Counted from the stretch's first letter, positions 1 to 11,818 are shown. The stretch is 64,000 nucleotides of DNA from Selaginella tamariscina (GCA_003024785.1 PUQB01000237.1:1-64000), one strand, 5' to 3'. Notes: generated from the letters alone by a model not told the origin. A program made the numbers and translations.

Positions 1-140
1 CTTCATGGAAGTGGTTGGTCTAAGCTTATAGGCAAAATACTATGTAAGTATAATAAACTTAATATGCTTCTCTATGTAACCGCATCTTACGTAGGTAACG
101 GACAACTTCTGTAGTATGCTTACTATAAATATACAGCAGT
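1..140. repeat. Diverged copy of the repeat at 7893-8135
   Basis: Bases from about 8 to 60 match, in inverted orientation, the segment around 8085-8135 (shared words such as ggtctaagcttataggcaaa). Bases 106-138 match the arm of the 53-bp hairpin at 7893-7945 (gtagtatgcttactat). The two sites are therefore copies of one dispersed non-coding repeat. No coding capacity is visible. Confidence 0.6.
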
Positions 141-1014
141 GTTAAGGCTATCATATAATATACCAGGTCTGAGGCAACCAATGCTAAAACACACAGCACA
201 AGGAGATTCCGAAGGAAACAACTAACTTCCTATTCCTCAGGTTTTGACCCGTCAGATTCCTCACTCTCGCGTTCCTCTCGATTTCCATTGTCATGTAGCA
301 GATTATTCAGAGTTAGCCTAGTGCAAGACACACCAAACACATAATATTCTTCAGCACGCTAACAAGCGACAGCTTGGAAAGGTTGTCCACTCTCCCTTGC
401 AAACAACATATCTGGGAAGGTGTATCCACATGTTGTTCCTTAAATCGCTCTTCATATCTGCCAAGTATTTCTTATAATTATATGGTTTGAACTTGTGAGG
501 TAAATACCAACTCTTTCAAGTATTATTAACATATTCACAATGTTCCTCCCACCTATATATGTATGAAGTAAGATCATGTAACTAACAATTGAAGTAATAA
601 CAAACCTGAAAGGTTTCTTGCTTTTGTTCAACTTATACTTTTATAGATTTTGAAAAAATCAGTAAAACCAATCATGAATATAGAGCCATATATAAAACGG
701 AATAACTGTAACTCAAGTTGATCAAAATCCATCACATCATTCACTTCTTGAAACTTTCAATCTCCATAACGGTCCAGGATTCATATGTTTTATAAGTTAG
801 GTTTTATATAAACAATGATGTATATTTTAAATTGTTACCTTGAGATCATATATATACACGATTCACATTTGCGTCCTGCTTGTCTTCTTCTAATCCCAGA
901 AAATAATCTTCTCCATAGAAGCGCATGTAGTACTTCAGTGGTGGACCTTTAAAAGCATCACACCAAAAGACAAAACATCAGACATAAGCAAGCATGAAAA
1001 GTGTACAAACCTAC

Positions 1015-1670
1015 TTTACCAACTTGCATGAGGTTATTGGAGAGAACATCATATATGCATGGATGATTATCATTGTCAAACCTAAGGCTTGTGGTTCCTA
1101 TGGCATCATTTGCAGTGAAATCTTTCCAAAGGTTCCGTAATGGATTACAAACACGTATGTATCCCGGACCTACTCCAAAGTACACATCAAATCTTAGCAG
1201 CCCGAATTTCGTACCTGCAATATATATATAAATATTATTAGATAGAAATTGAAATATACATTGATCACGATGCATGTCATATTTATGTGTAGATAATTTA
1301 GTTATACATTTGGATAACATAGGTATAAACAAGTACAATATGTGTGTGTGTGTGTAAGGTGGAAATGCAGCAACAAAATATGTAATACTATTATATGGAT
1401 TTTGGAACTCAAGCTAGATTTGTACCCCAGGATCTGGTCCTCTAAGCAAGACAAGTATCCACAGCTGTGGTGTGCATTCATCATCATACCCTGGAGGAAT
1501 GTTTCCTCCCTAAATATGAGATGCTTCCATTTGGAACAAACATGACTAGCCACAGGCAAGGAAGACAGTGGTAGCTTGAAGAATATTTGTAGTAACTCAT
1601 CAGGCAAATTGTCCATAACAGTGTCCCTAGTACAACTCTTTTTACTTGCATGCACCCTCTCCATCGCCAT
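1015..1670 (-). pseudogene. F-box protein gene fragment (two exons recognisable)
   Basis: The first exon starts with ATG at 1670. It encodes an F-box near residues 19-60 (MDNLPDELLQIFFKLPLSSL followed by a CSKWK motif), the Skp1-binding part of SCF ubiquitin ligases. A second exon at 1015-1214 has a good acceptor (TTGCAG before GTACG) and donor (AAA before GTAGG). It encodes a strand-like segment with VCNPLRNLWKDF, which resembles the 'NP.T..W..L' repeat of plant F-box associated or kelch domains. The segment between the F-box and the second exon does not resolve in one frame. I could not find convincing further exons down to base 1. Plant F-box/kelch proteins are usually 350-450 residues, so this is a fragment, a pseudogene or a gene with undetected exons. 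A functional gene cannot be excluded. Confidence 0.5.
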
Positions 1671-2935
1671 CCCCTAAACACACAATGCTAATAATAATGA
1701 TAAAATTTAATTGTAATCAATAGTAGTTATTTTATTTTATTTTTTTCTTTCTTTATATATTATCACCTACCCGCTATGAACAACAATTCAAGAGACCCAA
1801 GAGGCCAATGTCCAACTTTCTATCCTAGGTTTAGGGATGAACCCTTTATCTATCCTAGTTATAGGGATGCAAGCTCCTTACACAGAAATCTCATGATTAA
1901 TTTTCATGTCCATGTCCGTGTTCACGTACACGGATTAATTTCCATGTCGGTGTCACCGTCCACTTTATATTATGCGCTTATCAAATAAAACTTAATCCAC
2001 TTAATCCATTCTAAAACTAAATAATATTATTCATTATCTATATTTAAACCCCATCTTGAAAAAAGAGACATGTATTTAACATACCTTCATTTACATAAAT
2101 AAAAAGTTTAAAACTAACATAGACTATATTAATAAAATATACTTAATCACTTTAAACATAAAATGTTATTATACTATTTAATTATAATTTTAGTAAAGCA
2201 AAAAGTTATGTATATGTTATTGGGTGACATGCTTGGCCCGTACGTGTGTTGAGTGCCAGGACTGCACAACCGTACCGAAGATATAAAGAATATTCCACCA
2301 ATTAAACTTTAGCCTGTTAGGGAATAATCTTAGTCCTTTTTGACGACTTCCTATTTGCTTGGTGCAAGGGCTATTTGGAGTATGTTTAAGACATCTTTTT
2401 TTAAGCAATGAAATTATTACCTAAAGAATATGTTTAAGTGAAATATTAATGGCCATTGATTGAGTTTATGATCATTGTGGTAATCATGTTCATTTCTCAC
2501 TCAAATATGCAAAAGTAAAAAATACTGAACATAATAACTCTTCATTTTATTTTTTTTTAAGGACACTAGTATTTGTGTTTTTAATTCTGGTTGTTTAAAG
2601 TTTAAACAACTTCGGGTGATGTGTTCTTCTTGGAAGTTCTTCATTATATGTATCATATATTTTTCTTTTTCTTGTTGTTTAGGATTTATGGCCATTGGTT
2701 GGTTGAATAACATGTTTATAAAATCCTCGGCACTGAGGATTTTCTAAAATATAACCTTGTTAATGAATTTTAAAAAGGGAGTTTAAGATTTAATAGTTGA
2801 ATGAACTCCATAGGTTTTAGGATTTAGGGTGATGATCGGAGGGGCCATGTGGGTTTAGTGTTGGAGTGTGCAAGTGGGCACATCACCACCAAATAAAAAT
2901 GACCAAACACATGACAAATAAGTGCTTGAATGTAG
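1671..2935. other. AT-rich DNA without recognisable genes
   Basis: Only short, unconserved open frames occur on either strand. Small duplications are visible (two 'tatcctag' phrases near 1820-1860, and 'catgtc..tgtc' runs near 1905-1950). No RNA gene or mobile-element protein was recognised. Confidence 0.5.
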
Positions 2936-2937
2936 AT

Positions 2938-2990
2938 TGGTAGCTTAGTGGTAAAATACTTAGCATCGATGCAAGAGGTCTTGGGCACCG
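2938..2990 (+). repeat. tRNA-like (SINE-head-like) segment next to the satellite
   Basis: The word tagcttagtggt at 2941-2952 matches the RNA polymerase III A box (TRGCNNAGYNGG) except for the last base. It is followed by aaaatact and then gcaagaggtcttgggcacc, which looks like the anticodon and T-arm part of a tRNA-derived SINE head with a damaged B box. It does not fold as a functional tRNA. The first satellite unit begins at its 3' end. Confidence 0.4.
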
Positions 2991-4212
2991 CACACCATAC
3001 TAGATAAGGATGGGACCATTGGGAACCACACATCAAACTAGATAAGGATGGGGCCATTGGGCACCACACACCAGACCAGAGTATGAGTGGTGTAAAAAAA
3101 GCCCATTAAGCCCAACAATGGGGCTGGTTGGAAGATGAGTGGTGCAAAAAATGCCTATTGAGCCATTGGGCACCACACACCAAATTAGATAAGGATGGGG
3201 TTGATTGGAGGATGAGTGGTGCAAAAAATGCCCATTGAGGCACCACATACTAGATAAGTTACACACCAGACTAGATAAAGATGGAGTGGAGGCTAAGTGG
3301 TGCAAAAAATGTCCATTGAGGCACCACACATCAAACTAGATAAGGATGGGGTTGGTTGGAGGATGAGTGATGCACAAAATGCCCATGGAGGTACCACACA
3401 CCAAATAAGGATGGGGTTGGTTGAAGGATGAGTGGTGCAAAAGATGCCCATTGAGGCACCACACACCAGATAAGGATGGGGTTGGTTGAAGGATGAGTGG
3501 TGCAAAAAATGCCCATTGAGGCACCACATACCACACATTAAATAAGGATGGGGATGGTTAGAGGCTGAGTGGTGTAAAAAATGCCCATTGAGGCACCACA
3601 CATTGGATAAGTGAGTGGTGCAAAAAATGCTCATTGAGGCACCACACACCACGCACTAGATAAGGATGGGGATGGTTAGAGGCTAAGTGGTGCAAAAAAT
3701 GCTCATTGAAGCACCACACATCAGATAAGGATGGGGTTGGTTGGAGGTTGAGTGGTCAAAAAATGCCCATTGAGGCACCACACACCAGATAAGGATGGGG
3801 ATGACTGGAGGTTGAGTGTTGCAAAAAATGTCCATTGAGGCACCACACACCAGATAAGGATGGGGATGACTGGAGGTTGAGTGGTGCAAAAAAAATGCCC
3901 ATTGAGGCACCACACACAAGACCAAATAAGAATGGGGCTGGTTGGAGGATGAGTAGTGCAAAAAATGCCATTGAGGCACCGCACACCAAATAAGGATGGG
4001 GATGGCTAGAGGTTGAGTGGTGCAAAAAATGCCCATTGAGGCACCACACACAAGATAAGGAAGGGGATGGTTGGAGGTTGAGTGGTGCAAAAAATGCTCA
4101 TTGAGGCACCACACACAAGACCAAATAAGAATGGGGCTGGTTGGAGGATGAGTAGTGCAAAAAATGCCCATTGAAGCACCACACACCATATAAAGATGGG
4201 ATGGTTGGGGTC
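2980..4212 (+). repeat. 65-bp satellite array, block 1 (forward)
   Basis: A degenerate unit of mostly 65 bp (range about 57-70) repeats head to tail. Its marks in order are: gaggcaccacacacc, agataaggatgggg, ttggttggagg, ttgagtggtgcaaaaaatg and cccatt. Successive 'gagg' marks at 3388, 3453 and 3518 are exactly 65 bp apart; those at 3772, 3837, 3904 and 3973 are 65, 67 and 69 bp apart. About 19 units are present. Long open frames on the minus strand are a by-product of the sequence and are not genes. Confidence 0.9.
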
Positions 4213-5035
4213 TATGGTGCCTTAATGGGACACACCACTCAACCTCCAACCAACCCTATCCTTATTTAGTATGTATCTGGTGTGTGGTGCCTCAATGGGA
4301 CACACCACTCTGCCTCCAGCTAGCCCCATCTTTATTTAGTGTGTCGTGCCTCAATGGGCATTTTTTGCACCACTTGGCCTCCAATCAACCCCATTCTTAT
4401 ATGATATGTGATGCCTCAATGGGCATTTTTTGCACCACTTAGCCTCCAACTAACCCCATTCTTATATGGTGTGTAGTGCCTCAATGGGCATACCACTCAA
4501 CCTCCAACCAGCCCCATCCTCATATGGTGTCTACTGTGTTAATGGTATTTGGTGTGTGGTGCCTTAATGGGACACACCACTCAGCCTCCAACCAGCCCCA
4601 TCCTTATCTGATGTGTGGTGCCTCAATGGATAATTTTTGCACCACTCAACCTTCAATTAGCCTCATCCTTATATGGTATGTGGTGCCTCAATGGGCATAC
4701 CACTTAGCCTCCAACTAGCCCCATCATTATATGGTGTGTAGTGTGTCAATGGTATGTGGTGTGTGGTGCCTCAATGGGACACACCACTTAGCCTCAACTA
4801 GCCCCATTCTTATCTGGTGTGGGTGCCTCAATGGGCAATTTTTGCACCACTTAGCCTCTAGCTAGCCCCATCCTTATGTGGTGTGTGGTGCCTCAATAGG
4901 CATTTTTGCACCACTCAACCTCCAACCAACCCCATCCTTATTTGATGTGTGATGCTCCAATGGGCATTGTTTGCACCACTCAACCTCCAACTAGCTACAT
5001 TTTTATCTAGTGTGTGTGCCTTAATACGCACCATC
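4213..5035 (-). repeat. 65-bp satellite array, block 2 (inverted)
   Basis: The same unit runs in the opposite direction: the + strand now reads tgtggtgcctcaatggg, cattttttgcaccact, caacctccaacca and ccccatccttat. About 12-13 units are present. The left junction falls inside a unit near 4211-4214 and the right junction near 5025-5045. A sub-variant replaces the cattttttgcacc part by a shorter gacacacc. Confidence 0.88.
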
Positions 5036-5822
5036 ACCATTGACACACCATACACTAGATAAGGATGGGGCTGGTCTAGCTGGAGGCTGAGTGGTGCAAA
5101 AAAATACTCATTGAGGCATCACATGCCAGATAAGGATGGGATTGGTTGGAGGTTGAGTGGTACAAAAAATGCGTATTAAGGCACCACACACCAAATAAAG
5201 ATGATGTTGGTTGGAGGCTAAGTGGTATGCCCATTGAGGCACCACACACCATATTCAGATGGGGCTGATTAGAGGCTAAGTGGTATGCCCATTGAGGCAC
5301 CACACACCATATAAGGATGGGGCTAGCTGAAGGCTGAGTGGTATGCCCATTGAGGCACCACACACCATATAAGGATGGGGCTAGTTGAAGGTTGAGTGGT
5401 GCAAAAAATGCCCATTGAGGCCACACACTAGATATGGATGGGGCTGATTAGAGGTTGAGTGGTGTGTCCCATTAAGGCACCACACATCAGATATCACTAA
5501 CACACCACACACTAGACAAGGATGGGGTTGGTTGGAGGCTAAGCATTGAGGCACCACACACCAGATACCATTGACACACCACACACTAGATATAAGGAGG
5601 GACTTGGTTGGAAGCTGAGTGGTGTTTCCCATTGAGGCACCACACAACAGATAAGATGGGGCTAGCTGGAGGCTAAGTGGTGTGTTCCATTAAGGCACCA
5701 TACATTAAATAAGGATGGGGTTGGTTGGAGGTTGAATGGTGTGTGTCATTGAGGCACCCCACACTAGATAAGGATGGGGCTAGTTAAAGGCTGAGTGGTG
5801 TGTCCCATTGAGACACCATGGA
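5036..5822 (+). repeat. 65-bp satellite array, block 3 (forward)
   Basis: Forward-oriented units resume. This block is enriched in shorter variants of about 57-60 bp in which gcaaaaaatgccc is replaced by atgccc or gtgtccc (for example 5215-5400 and 5455-5800). The last recognisable unit ends near 5822, where a dispersed repeat block starts. Confidence 0.87.
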
Positions 5823-7410
5823 GTTATAGTTTTTATTATGACTCCTTTTTATTTTGGACATTGATTATGGTTACTTATTGAACTATATTGACAAGCCTTA
5901 GAAGTAATGAGAAATAACTTGCTTATTGCACTTAGTTATTTAGGGGTAGTCCACTAGATCTCTTTACGGAGATAGCACTTACCTTTTAAAAAACTCTTAC
6001 CTTTGTTTTCCATGTTCTAGTTGAGTTAATGATTAGTTTCAATGAGTTTGGCATGTCAGACATGGATAGAAACACCTCTAAGATTAACCTAACCCTAAAA
6101 TTGTTCTAACCTCTCATGTTAGGGTTTAAGGGTTGATGTGTCATTAGAGTAAACTCATCAAGTATATTCCTATTGAGAAATATATTTTATATTATTTCAT
6201 TTTACAAAACAAGAAATAGAGGGTCTATCACATATATTAAGTAAGATATATAGTGAGAGTTTATAAGTTCATAACTAAGTTCGTTATTCTTTTATCGGTG
6301 CAAGCTCCACCTCAACTTTTAAACAATATGTGTACATCCCATCTTTGGGGTAATTTACCTTTAACATTGACAAATTTGTGCTTGGAAGGTCTTGTTAGAA
6401 TGGGGTCAGAGGTAGAGGCATGTCTCCAACCTCCTCCTCCACTTAAAGTTAAGAGTCACACTTGTAACTAAGCAAGACACATCCATGTCCTTGTTTAATT
6501 GTGGGCATGGTTCTTGGTTGATAGGTTCTCTTTACCAAGTTCCTGAGGGTTCACAGAGGGGTTTTAAAGGTGACATTTGTGAGTCATGTTCATGACACCA
6601 TGTGTAACTCTTGAATTTAACAAACTTTGGCAAGATAACCCACATTTTAGGAAATAGTGTCACATTTTCTTAAGAAGCTTTGGCAAGATAACCCACATTT
6701 CAAGAAATAGTATCACATGAAAATGTGACACTAGGCTAGATCGCACATATTACAACACTTGAGGCATACCCTTTGGGGTTGTCTCATGGGCTTAACACCA
6801 AGGGTTGGATATTCTAACAAGTAGGCGTGCTTGTGCTCACATCATGGTGTTAAGCCTTGTGTATTTGTTAAAGGGAGGTTACATCTTGTAACTAGATGTG
6901 TTATTGGCACACTCGACTAAGGAGGGGTTGTTCTTAAACTTAGTCTTAGAAAGTTTACTTAGCAAAACACTATGGCGCACACTCGTGTCTTCACTGAGTA
7001 CTAACTCTAGGTCTAGGGTATAACTTGGCTACTCAAACCCTTAGGGGTTAGTCAATATCCCTTGTTACTCCAAAAGGGGATATATTCATGTGATTCCTCA
7101 AGGGATAAGTGACAATGCTTTAGTTTTATTATAAGGATACGTGTGGGACATATCTCTTTGGTGGGATTAGGGCATGATCTTGTTTAGGTCTCATGAGGTA
7201 GGATTTTAAAGTCTACTCAGGTTATCCTTTAGGGTTTGAAAGGTAGTCATTCTAAGGGACTTATAATAAGACCCTAAGTCTTATGCCTATTTGGGCATCT
7301 GAGTTAAACTCTTAAGGTTATCTTGAAAGACTTAGTGTTGCTCACACATGGTATTTACACTGGATAGTTACTTGGCAGCCACATGTTAGCACTCCGGGCT
7401 AAAACTCTAA
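5823..7410 (+). mobile_element. Dispersed repeat block interrupting the satellite
   Basis: No protein is recognisable. Much of this block matches, in inverted orientation and collinearly, about 49.96-51.04 kb. Shared phrases include ttacttattgaacta (5870s), catcaagtatattcctattgag, cctcctcctcca, ctttaccaagtt, ggggttttaaag, acaccatgt and acatgaaaatgtgacact. Satellite units lie on both sides (to 5822 and from 7418), so the block looks inserted into the array. It could be the non-coding part of a retroelement. No terminal repeats or target duplication could be settled by eye. Confidence 0.6.
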
Positions 7411-7417
7411 TTTGATA

Positions 7418-7625
7418 AGGTTGAGGCACCACACACCAAATAAGGATGGGGTTGGTTGGAAGTTGAGTGGTGTGTCCTGTTGAGGTAAGTGTTAGAGCTG
7501 GTTGGAGGTTGAGTAGTGTGTCCCGTTCAAGGTGAATGTTAGAGCTAGTTGGAGGTAAAGTAGTGTGTCCCTTGAGGGGGAGCATTGAAATGTTATTGGA
7601 GCTAAGTGGTATGTCCCGTTGAGGG
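7418..7625 (+). repeat. Satellite remnant distal to the insertion
   Basis: One good unit (gaggcaccacacaccaaataagg from 7423) is followed by three shortened units ending in gtgtgtcc(c/t)gtt and ttgaggtaa. These continue the array of 2980-5822 on the other side of the 5823-7410 block. Confidence 0.75.
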
Positions 7626-7892
7626 GAAGTGTTGGAGTGTTTATGAGACTCACAACACCAATGTATATTTTTTAGAAAAACTTGAAGATCCCATCCTCGA
7701 CATCGAGGACTCTCAGTGCTGTCAGTCCCATCCTCTACACCAAGGACTCTCTACCCCATCCTCTGCGTTGAGTGTCAACCCCATTTCAATGTTATGGTTG
7801 CATTGCTTGCATATTATATCACATCCTGATATATTATATGATTAGCCTCAATACAATCCTAGACGATGATACATTTTCTCCAGACATCTAAT

Positions 7893-8050
7893 GCAGATCA
7901 TGGAGAAAACAGCATCTTATGTAGTATGCTTACTATATATGTACAAGCATCTAATGCAGATCATGTACATATATAGTAAGCATACTACATAAGATGCTGT
8001 TTTCTCCATGATCTGCTGTACATATATAGTAAGCATACTACATAAGATGC
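7893..8050. repeat. Perfect 53-bp inverted repeat plus a third partial arm
   Basis: Bases 7893-7945 and 7964-8016 are exact reverse complements (53 bp, 18-bp spacer). The outer 34 bases of the second arm are repeated at once at 8017-8050. The spacer itself duplicates the start of the left arm (agcatctaatgcagatca). The structure would form a long stable hairpin in RNA. It is non-coding, although a minus-strand open frame crosses it. Confidence 0.9.
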
Positions 8051-10074
8051 CCCTTATGTAAATAAGATAGAAGATGCATTTTGAGTTTATTATGTACTTA
8101 TATAATACTTTGCCTATAAGCTTAGACCACTTCAGTATAAACAGCCTACTGCATGCGTGCACGTAGAGAGATGATTCCATTTTGGATGTTATTTCATATA
8201 GTATGGTACATATTGCTTATCCTATGCACGTGTCCACTGCATGATAACACTCTGAAATAACGGGTATGTGTGTGTGTAACATTCAGTTAAAGTGCACTGC
8301 AATTATGTGAGCATGCATGCACCCCAAGCACTTGAATATAAATATGTTAATCAGCTATTCAATATTAAATTTTAATTTTTATGAATAATTATTTATCTTA
8401 ATAAAAAACGACTTACACCATTCATATTAATTACAAATATTTATTTAATAAGCATGTCCCCTTTTCCACGTTCAGAGCTTTGAGAGCCGCGTTTCTAAAA
8501 TGGTACACCGTGCCCACCATACCATACCACACGGGACAGTAATGTCCCATGGGCCATGGGCCATGGCCACTGACCACAGATGAACTTAGTTCTATTTTAC
8601 GGCTATATTTTATACCTTTTTATAAAATATTTTATTCTATGAATTAGACCTCCTAGCAGCTTTTTGATATGCCATTCCGGTACAGTCGCTCCATATGGAC
8701 TGTTCCCAAATGGAAACGTTCCGGTGACTCACTTTTAAACAGTGAATATTGCTGTAGTAGAATTGTGTTCCGAATATATTAATGTAATGAAGTTTAAATT
8801 AATTAAAACAGAATTTCTAGTCAACATCAGTTGATTATTAGATTGTCATTACAGTAATTATAGAGTAAAAAAATGACTACAAAATACTGTAGATAGTGAA
8901 TTGCTACTACCAAAAATTAGCTGTTTTTAAAGCTTGTTAATTAATGATTCAACATGTACAAGAATCAAAATAACATATGTTATTTAAAATATAAATACCA
9001 TATTTTTGTGTACGAAGTTTGTGACCTCAAAGTAAATCAATAATTTAAAATCAATCATTGGGAGATAAAACCCAAATCGACTTAAGTTAAAGTGTATTTA
9101 AAAGTAATTTCACCAAAATAAAGAGTCAAATCAGGGATCCCTAGCGTATAGTGAATTCGTGTGAAACACACACTTAAACACAACATATTTTTAAAATCAT
9201 TATTCATATTCAAGCTTAGTGTGAAAAGAAAATCTAAGTTATTCAATTAAGATATATCATGTTTAATATATTCTTTGGTAAAATGCTATTTGATGTGTTG
9301 CCCACCTACATACAAGATCGCCCATGTAGCACTCGTGACCTATATATTACTAAATTAAATAAATATATTAAGATTATAAGTTTTAAGAAAATTACACTTT
9401 CTCGAATGGACAATTACTTCGCCTTTACACTTGTTGCAATTTAAATAGAAAATTAACGGCTGACCGTTAAATAAGCGTACATGTATACCATATCATTATA
9501 TATATATATGATAGATAGAGAGAGACCACACACACATGTGTGAGTGAGAGAGAGATACTTTAAATCGAATTATTATTCATTATTTTTTTTAAGTTATTTA
9601 ACATGACTGTGGAGACTGCATATCAAAAACGTAGCAACAGTTATTTTGGTTATTGATTTTACACGATTGTCATTTTCAGGTTTTACCCCCCTTCTATCTA
9701 TCTATATATGCATTACCGTGTAAATCATAGCGATGATAGTATGTTGTTCTTTATTGTTGGTGAAGTAACACACCATTAAGATCGAGGAAAAAAATGATGA
9801 TCAGTTTATGGAGATTATGGTGATCCGTACACTCTACTTAGAAAATTGTTAGAAATAGATGTAGGGCTTAAGAGGCTTGTGAAAATATTTTTTAGTTAAT
9901 AAATTTTAATAAAAGGTCAAAATATTCTATAGTTGACAAATACCAATGTGTAAGTCTTCAAACAAATATTCCCTCTCTCCTTAACCATATGAATTGTGTT
10001 ATCTCTCCTTAACCATATGAGTTTGGTACACTATGTTATCTCTCTTTAACCATTGAGTTGTATAATATATTAGA
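8051..10074. other. AT-rich intergenic DNA
   Basis: No gene was recognised. A short tandem motif (ctctccttaaccatatga and variants, three copies) lies at about 9968-10062. A ta/ga microsatellite run lies at 9497-9556. Open frames are short and have no family similarity. Confidence 0.5.
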
Positions 10075-10855
10075 AAAGTGCATTGCAATCTAGATTTTTT
10101 TTTGGAAAAAAAAAAATTTATATCCTTAATGCTGATTAAGAGAATGCTAACCATATAAGTAAACATAATATGTTGAAGTGCTAACTGAAAAAGTAGATGT
10201 TAACTGTTTGAATTGGCATAATATCTTAGAGTGCCTAATGAAAAAATTGATGTCAACCATTTGAGTTGGCAAAATATATTAGAAAATGAAAACTGAACCA
10301 AGTTTATTTTTCTTAACTATTTGAGTTGGTATAATATTTAAAAAAGTCACAAATGTAGTTGATTTATTTTGTGGCAAACAATTGTTTTACCACTAATGGT
10401 GATTAGGAGAGCTGATGTTAAGCATATAAGTCAGCATAGAAAAGGAAATTGAAATTAAGTCATAATCACTAGTACTAATTAAAAAACCTTATATCAAACA
10501 TCTAAGTCGATGCTTATATTAAACATTTAAACATAAATAATACGTTATTAATGTGCATTACAAAAGGATCAAAAGCTTATGCCAAGTATTTGATTAGGCA
10601 TAATATGTTATTAAAGTGCATTACATGGGAATCAAACCTAAGTCTATTGTGTAGCAAAAACTATTTTATCATTAAGATTGACTGAGAAAGCTTATGCTAA
10701 TCATTTGGGTCAGCACATATCTTATTATAGTGCATTACATGAAAATTAAACCTAAATCACAAAAAATTGTTATAGCACTAATGTCTAATTAAAAGAGTTT
10801 GTGTTAACCATCTAAGTTAACATAACATGTTAAAATTGCACTAAATGATGTATGG
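10075..10855 (-). repeat. Tandem ~116-bp tRNA-like repeats (minus orientation)
   Basis: About six or seven degenerate units are present, with marks such as gtgcattacatg, aatcaaacctaa, a run ending in caaaaa, actaatg.tgatta, agctta(t)g.taa and atttgagtcagcata. Two clear gtgcattacatg marks at about 10616 and 10731 are 115 bp apart. On the minus strand each unit reads like the array at 44.18-44.76 kb, with an A-box-like cactagtggtaaaaca and a B-box-like ggtttgattcc. Confidence 0.7.
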
Positions 10856-11536
10856 AATTGCATGCATGAATTACATTTGTACTAGATATTAACTTAGTGG
10901 TGACATATAGCATGGTCCTTGACCACATACATTGTATTTTGGATTAGGCCACAATCAACATTCATTCTTGTGATTTTGTGTAAGTGGTGCGGAATATGTG
11001 TATTTTAATTAATGAGTTTGTTAATATTTTTTAGTCTACAACGACATGTGTTGGAAGGATAATGTTATCATGAAAGTTTTTAAACACTATTGCTCATTGT
11101 TTGCTGAAACAAGGGACTCACCAACATAAATTTCACGAAGCTATATGAATAACTTTTTATCAGATATTTAATAATGATAATCACTTAATAGGGTATCCTT
11201 AGCGTGTTCCTACATTAGGATTCTTTGGTACGGGATGCCATGGAATGTGGAACATGTGCAAGAAGTGATGTGGTTTTATCTTCGTACTTCAATTTGTTAC
11301 AACCATTCTTATTCAAAAATCCTTAAAACATGGGTTATCTAAGTGTTTGAGGTGTGATTTATTTAAAAAGGAACAAATTTAATAATAAAGAAGGTGAAAG
11401 TTCTTTAAGAAGTAGACTTTAATTAAAAGGATGTGAAAAGACACCAGTATGCCTAATTGTCATGTGCTTTGGTGTTTTGGTGAAAACCCATATATGCAAT
11501 AATATTCCAAGGATATATTATCGTATAAAAGTGGAA

Positions 11537-11818
11537 CAATATGAAGGGTATAAAACTTTAATTGTCCCAAAAGTTAAACAATAAATATTACTACCGTAAC
11601 ATTTTCATCTTATACATGTGCATGTTTTTAGAAATAAAGAGCTATAGCCCATATTTGCACATGTACTTCATTTACAATATGAAGGGTATAAAACTTTAAT
11701 TGTCTCTTTCAAAAGTTAAACAATAAATATTACTACTGTAACATTTTCATTTTATACATGTGCATGCTTTTAAAAATAAAGAGCTATAACCCATATTTAC
11801 ACATGTACTTCATTTACA
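11537..11818 (+). repeat. Tandem duplication, ~138-bp unit, two copies
   Basis: The segment 11537-11674 (starting caatatgaagggtataaaac, ending cttcattta) is repeated at 11675-11818 with about 10 substitutions and a small insertion (tcccaaaa versus tctctttcaaaa). The copies abut directly. No coding sequence is present. Confidence 0.9.

Noticed and set aside
2824-5647. Many long minus-strand frames with Trp/Cys/His/Pro-rich repeated peptides
   Set aside because: They follow the 65-bp satellite unit, switch frame at each length variant and reverse at the block boundaries. They have no conserved start or domain.
2980-5822. CRISPR-like array
   Set aside because: Units are degenerate head-to-tail copies without unique spacers, in a plant nuclear context.
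7917-8180. Minus-strand 87-codon frame
   Set aside because: It lies across the perfect hairpin and its codons are dictated by the inverted repeat.
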